DNA of 64,000 nucleotides from JBHJGU01 sp050331475 (lineage in GTDB: Bacteria; Pseudomonadota; Alphaproteobacteria; Caulobacterales; Maricaulaceae), in assembly GCA_050331475.1 (NCBI GenBank), contig JBHJGU010000047.1:1-64000 (forward strand), given 5' to 3'. The first letter of the stretch is position 1. The number at the start of each line of letters is the position of its first letter. A program made the position numbers and the translations under genes. Under the pieces are notes generated by a model, which worked only from the letters and a program-made list of their open reading frames with translations, was not told where the DNA came from and made no database searches. Positions 63,089-64,000 of this stretch are shown in pieces.

Positions 63089-63880
63089 ATGATCCGAGCG
63101 CTACTTTTCTCCGTGTTGACCGCGTTGGTGGCCAACGCGCCCACAGCAAATGCCCAATCCGATGATGGATTGACGCTGGTGGAACTTTACACCAGCCAGG
63201 GCTGCTCCTCGTGCCCGCCGGCGAATACGGTGCTAGGCGCGGTAGCGGCGCGTGGAGACGTTTTGGCGTTGAGCTTTTCGGTCGATTATTGGGATTATTT
63301 GGGTTGGCGGGACACCTTCGCCCGGCCCGAATTCACCGCCCGCCAGCGCGCCTACATGGCTCGTATGTCCACTCGCAGCGTCTACACGCCGCAAATGGTG
63401 ATTGACGGTCGATTTGATGTCGTGGGTTCCAACCGGTCGCGCGTGACCAATGCGCTTGACCAAGCGGCCAATGACCGGGCCAAGCGGGCGCCGCGCGTGA
63501 CGCCGGACATTCGGATGGATGCGAAGACCCGCAACCATGTACACGTGAGAATCCCCGACGGCGCACCCCCACCAGATGGTGCCGCGGACATTTGGTACGC
63601 CACCTACACACCTGGACGCACCGTGGTTCGGGTGCGCGCGGGCGAGAACCGGGGGCGGTCGGTTGAGCATTTCAATGTAGTGACCAAACTGGCCCGGATG
63701 GGCGAGTGGACCGGAGCGGCGCGGGCCTTTGATATTCCGCTTAACCCGGGTGAGGCTTTGGCGGTGTTCCTACAATGCGCAGATTTTGGTGAGATTTTCA
63801 GCGCCACGACCTATCGCAGCGCAGAGGCGGATCGCGCCCAAGCGTCGACCGTCGCCGCCCAATACGGTGACCAAGGCTAA
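63089..63880 (+). CDS. DUF1223 exported thioredoxin-like protein
   Basis: 263 residues with a signal peptide (MIRALLFSVLTALVANAPTA, cleaved near NAQS) and the DUF1223 domain: TLVELYTSQGCSSCPPANTV with a CSSC redox-type motif (near 38-41), LSFSVDYWDYLGWRDTFARP, and SVYTPQMVIDGRFDVVGSNR. C-terminal strands end in ALAVFLQCADFGEIFSATTY. Function unknown; commonly found next to acnA in alphaproteobacteria. Confidence 0.9.
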   Translation: MIRALLFSVLTALVANAPTANAQSDDGLTLVELYTSQGCSSCPPANTVLGAVAARGDVLALSFSVDYWDYLGWRDTFARPEFTARQRAYMARMSTRSVYTPQMVIDGRFDVVGSNRSRVTNALDQAANDRAKRAPRVTPDIRMDAKTRNHVHVRIPDGAPPPDGAADIWYATYTPGRTVVRVRAGENRGRSVEHFNVVTKLARMGEWTGAARAFDIPLNPGEALAVFLQCADFGEIFSATTYRSAEADRAQASTVAAQYGDQG

Positions 63881-63927
63881 ACGCGTCCTTTTCCGGGAAA
63901 TGTCCAGGTTTGAGGGGATCAGGGCGG

Positions 63928-64000
63928 TTAAGCGTCGCCGTCGGGTTCGGCGATTTCGTCGAGCGGCTGGGTCAACCGATTGAAACCCACCTGATCGATT
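63928..64000 (-). CDS. C-terminal tail of an unidentified protein (runs off the window)
   Basis: Minus-strand frame reading IDQVGFNRLTQPLDEIAEPD-GDA and stopping at TAA 63928. The acidic ending and lack of stops are compatible with a gene end, convergent with the DUF1223 gene. Only 23 codons are visible, so no identification is possible. Confidence 0.45.
   Translation of the reverse strand, partial: IDQVGFNRLTQPLDEIAEPDGDA

Noticed and set aside
1..64000. CRISPR array
   Set aside because: No regularly spaced direct repeats of 20-40 bp were seen anywhere in the window.
1..64000. Alternative genetic code as the cause of the in-frame TAA and TAG
   Set aside because: Different stop codons are involved, and many intact genes in the window end normally with TAA, TAG and TGA.

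Overview
The window is high-GC DNA from an alphaproteobacterium. The taxonomic hint comes from gene order rather than any marker: miaB-phoH-ybeY-corC-lnt-xre-metK-trmB-rimP-nusA-ylxR-infB, ffh-rpsP-rimM-trmD-rplS, dapF-mtaB-ftsY(-ispZ), and an acnA/DUF1223 pair are all arrangements familiar from that class (Caulobacterales, Hyphomonadaceae, Parvularculaceae or similar). I cannot place it more narrowly. Most of the window is chromosomal housekeeping DNA with four short accessory insertions.

Layout. 1-12643 (minus strand): the translation/RNA-processing block, from miaB down to the first 221 codons of infB, many genes overlapping by 1-8 bp, with one convergent cupin gene at 4537-5211. 12761-21676 (minus): eight type VI secretion genes in the order impA-B-C-D-E-F-G-H (tssA, tssB, tssC, a tssC paralogue, tagJ, tssE, tssF, tssG); hcp, clpV, vgrG and the tssJKLM membrane complex are not in the window. 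21828-26312: azoreductase, a VOC protein, then an AT-richer accessory stretch holding a nitrilase-fold protein of unknown role whose reading frame is broken near its N-terminal third, and 0.78 kb of apparent non-coding or decayed sequence. 26313-30031 (minus): the ffh-rpsP-rimM-trmD-rplS operon. 30274-38448: nitrilase, small membrane protein, hybrid histidine kinase, panE-like reductase, dicarboxylate symporter, hrpB helicase. 38531-44943: VOC protein, fabI, S9 peptidase, a peroxide-defence locus (ahpC-ahpD divergent from oxyR), dapF. 44940-53360: SRPBCC protein, mtaB-ftsY-EamA, an iron-uptake unit (TonB receptor, PepSY membrane protein, small partner) with a Fur-like site, then ispZ. 53564-58406: NUDIX, a group of short unknown or truncated genes with an AT-rich patch, ccmG, DUF3298 protein, YHS protein. 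58541-59266: a complete IS1595-family insertion sequence with an 8-bp target duplication. 59322-64000: DUF2490 protein, aconitase gene, DUF1223 protein, and the tail of one more gene.

The most notable feature is the number of broken reading frames in otherwise intact DNA. miaB has an in-frame TAA and acnA an in-frame TAG, each one base away from a sense codon, and two AT-rich accessory genes change frame at A/T homopolymers. Either this is a draft assembly with residual errors, or the strain has several recent null mutations. The gene best worth following as a possible undescribed system is the nitrilase-fold protein at 23391-25534: it has a recognisable Glu-Lys-Cys triad, an extra N-terminal region I do not recognise, and base composition unlike its neighbours.
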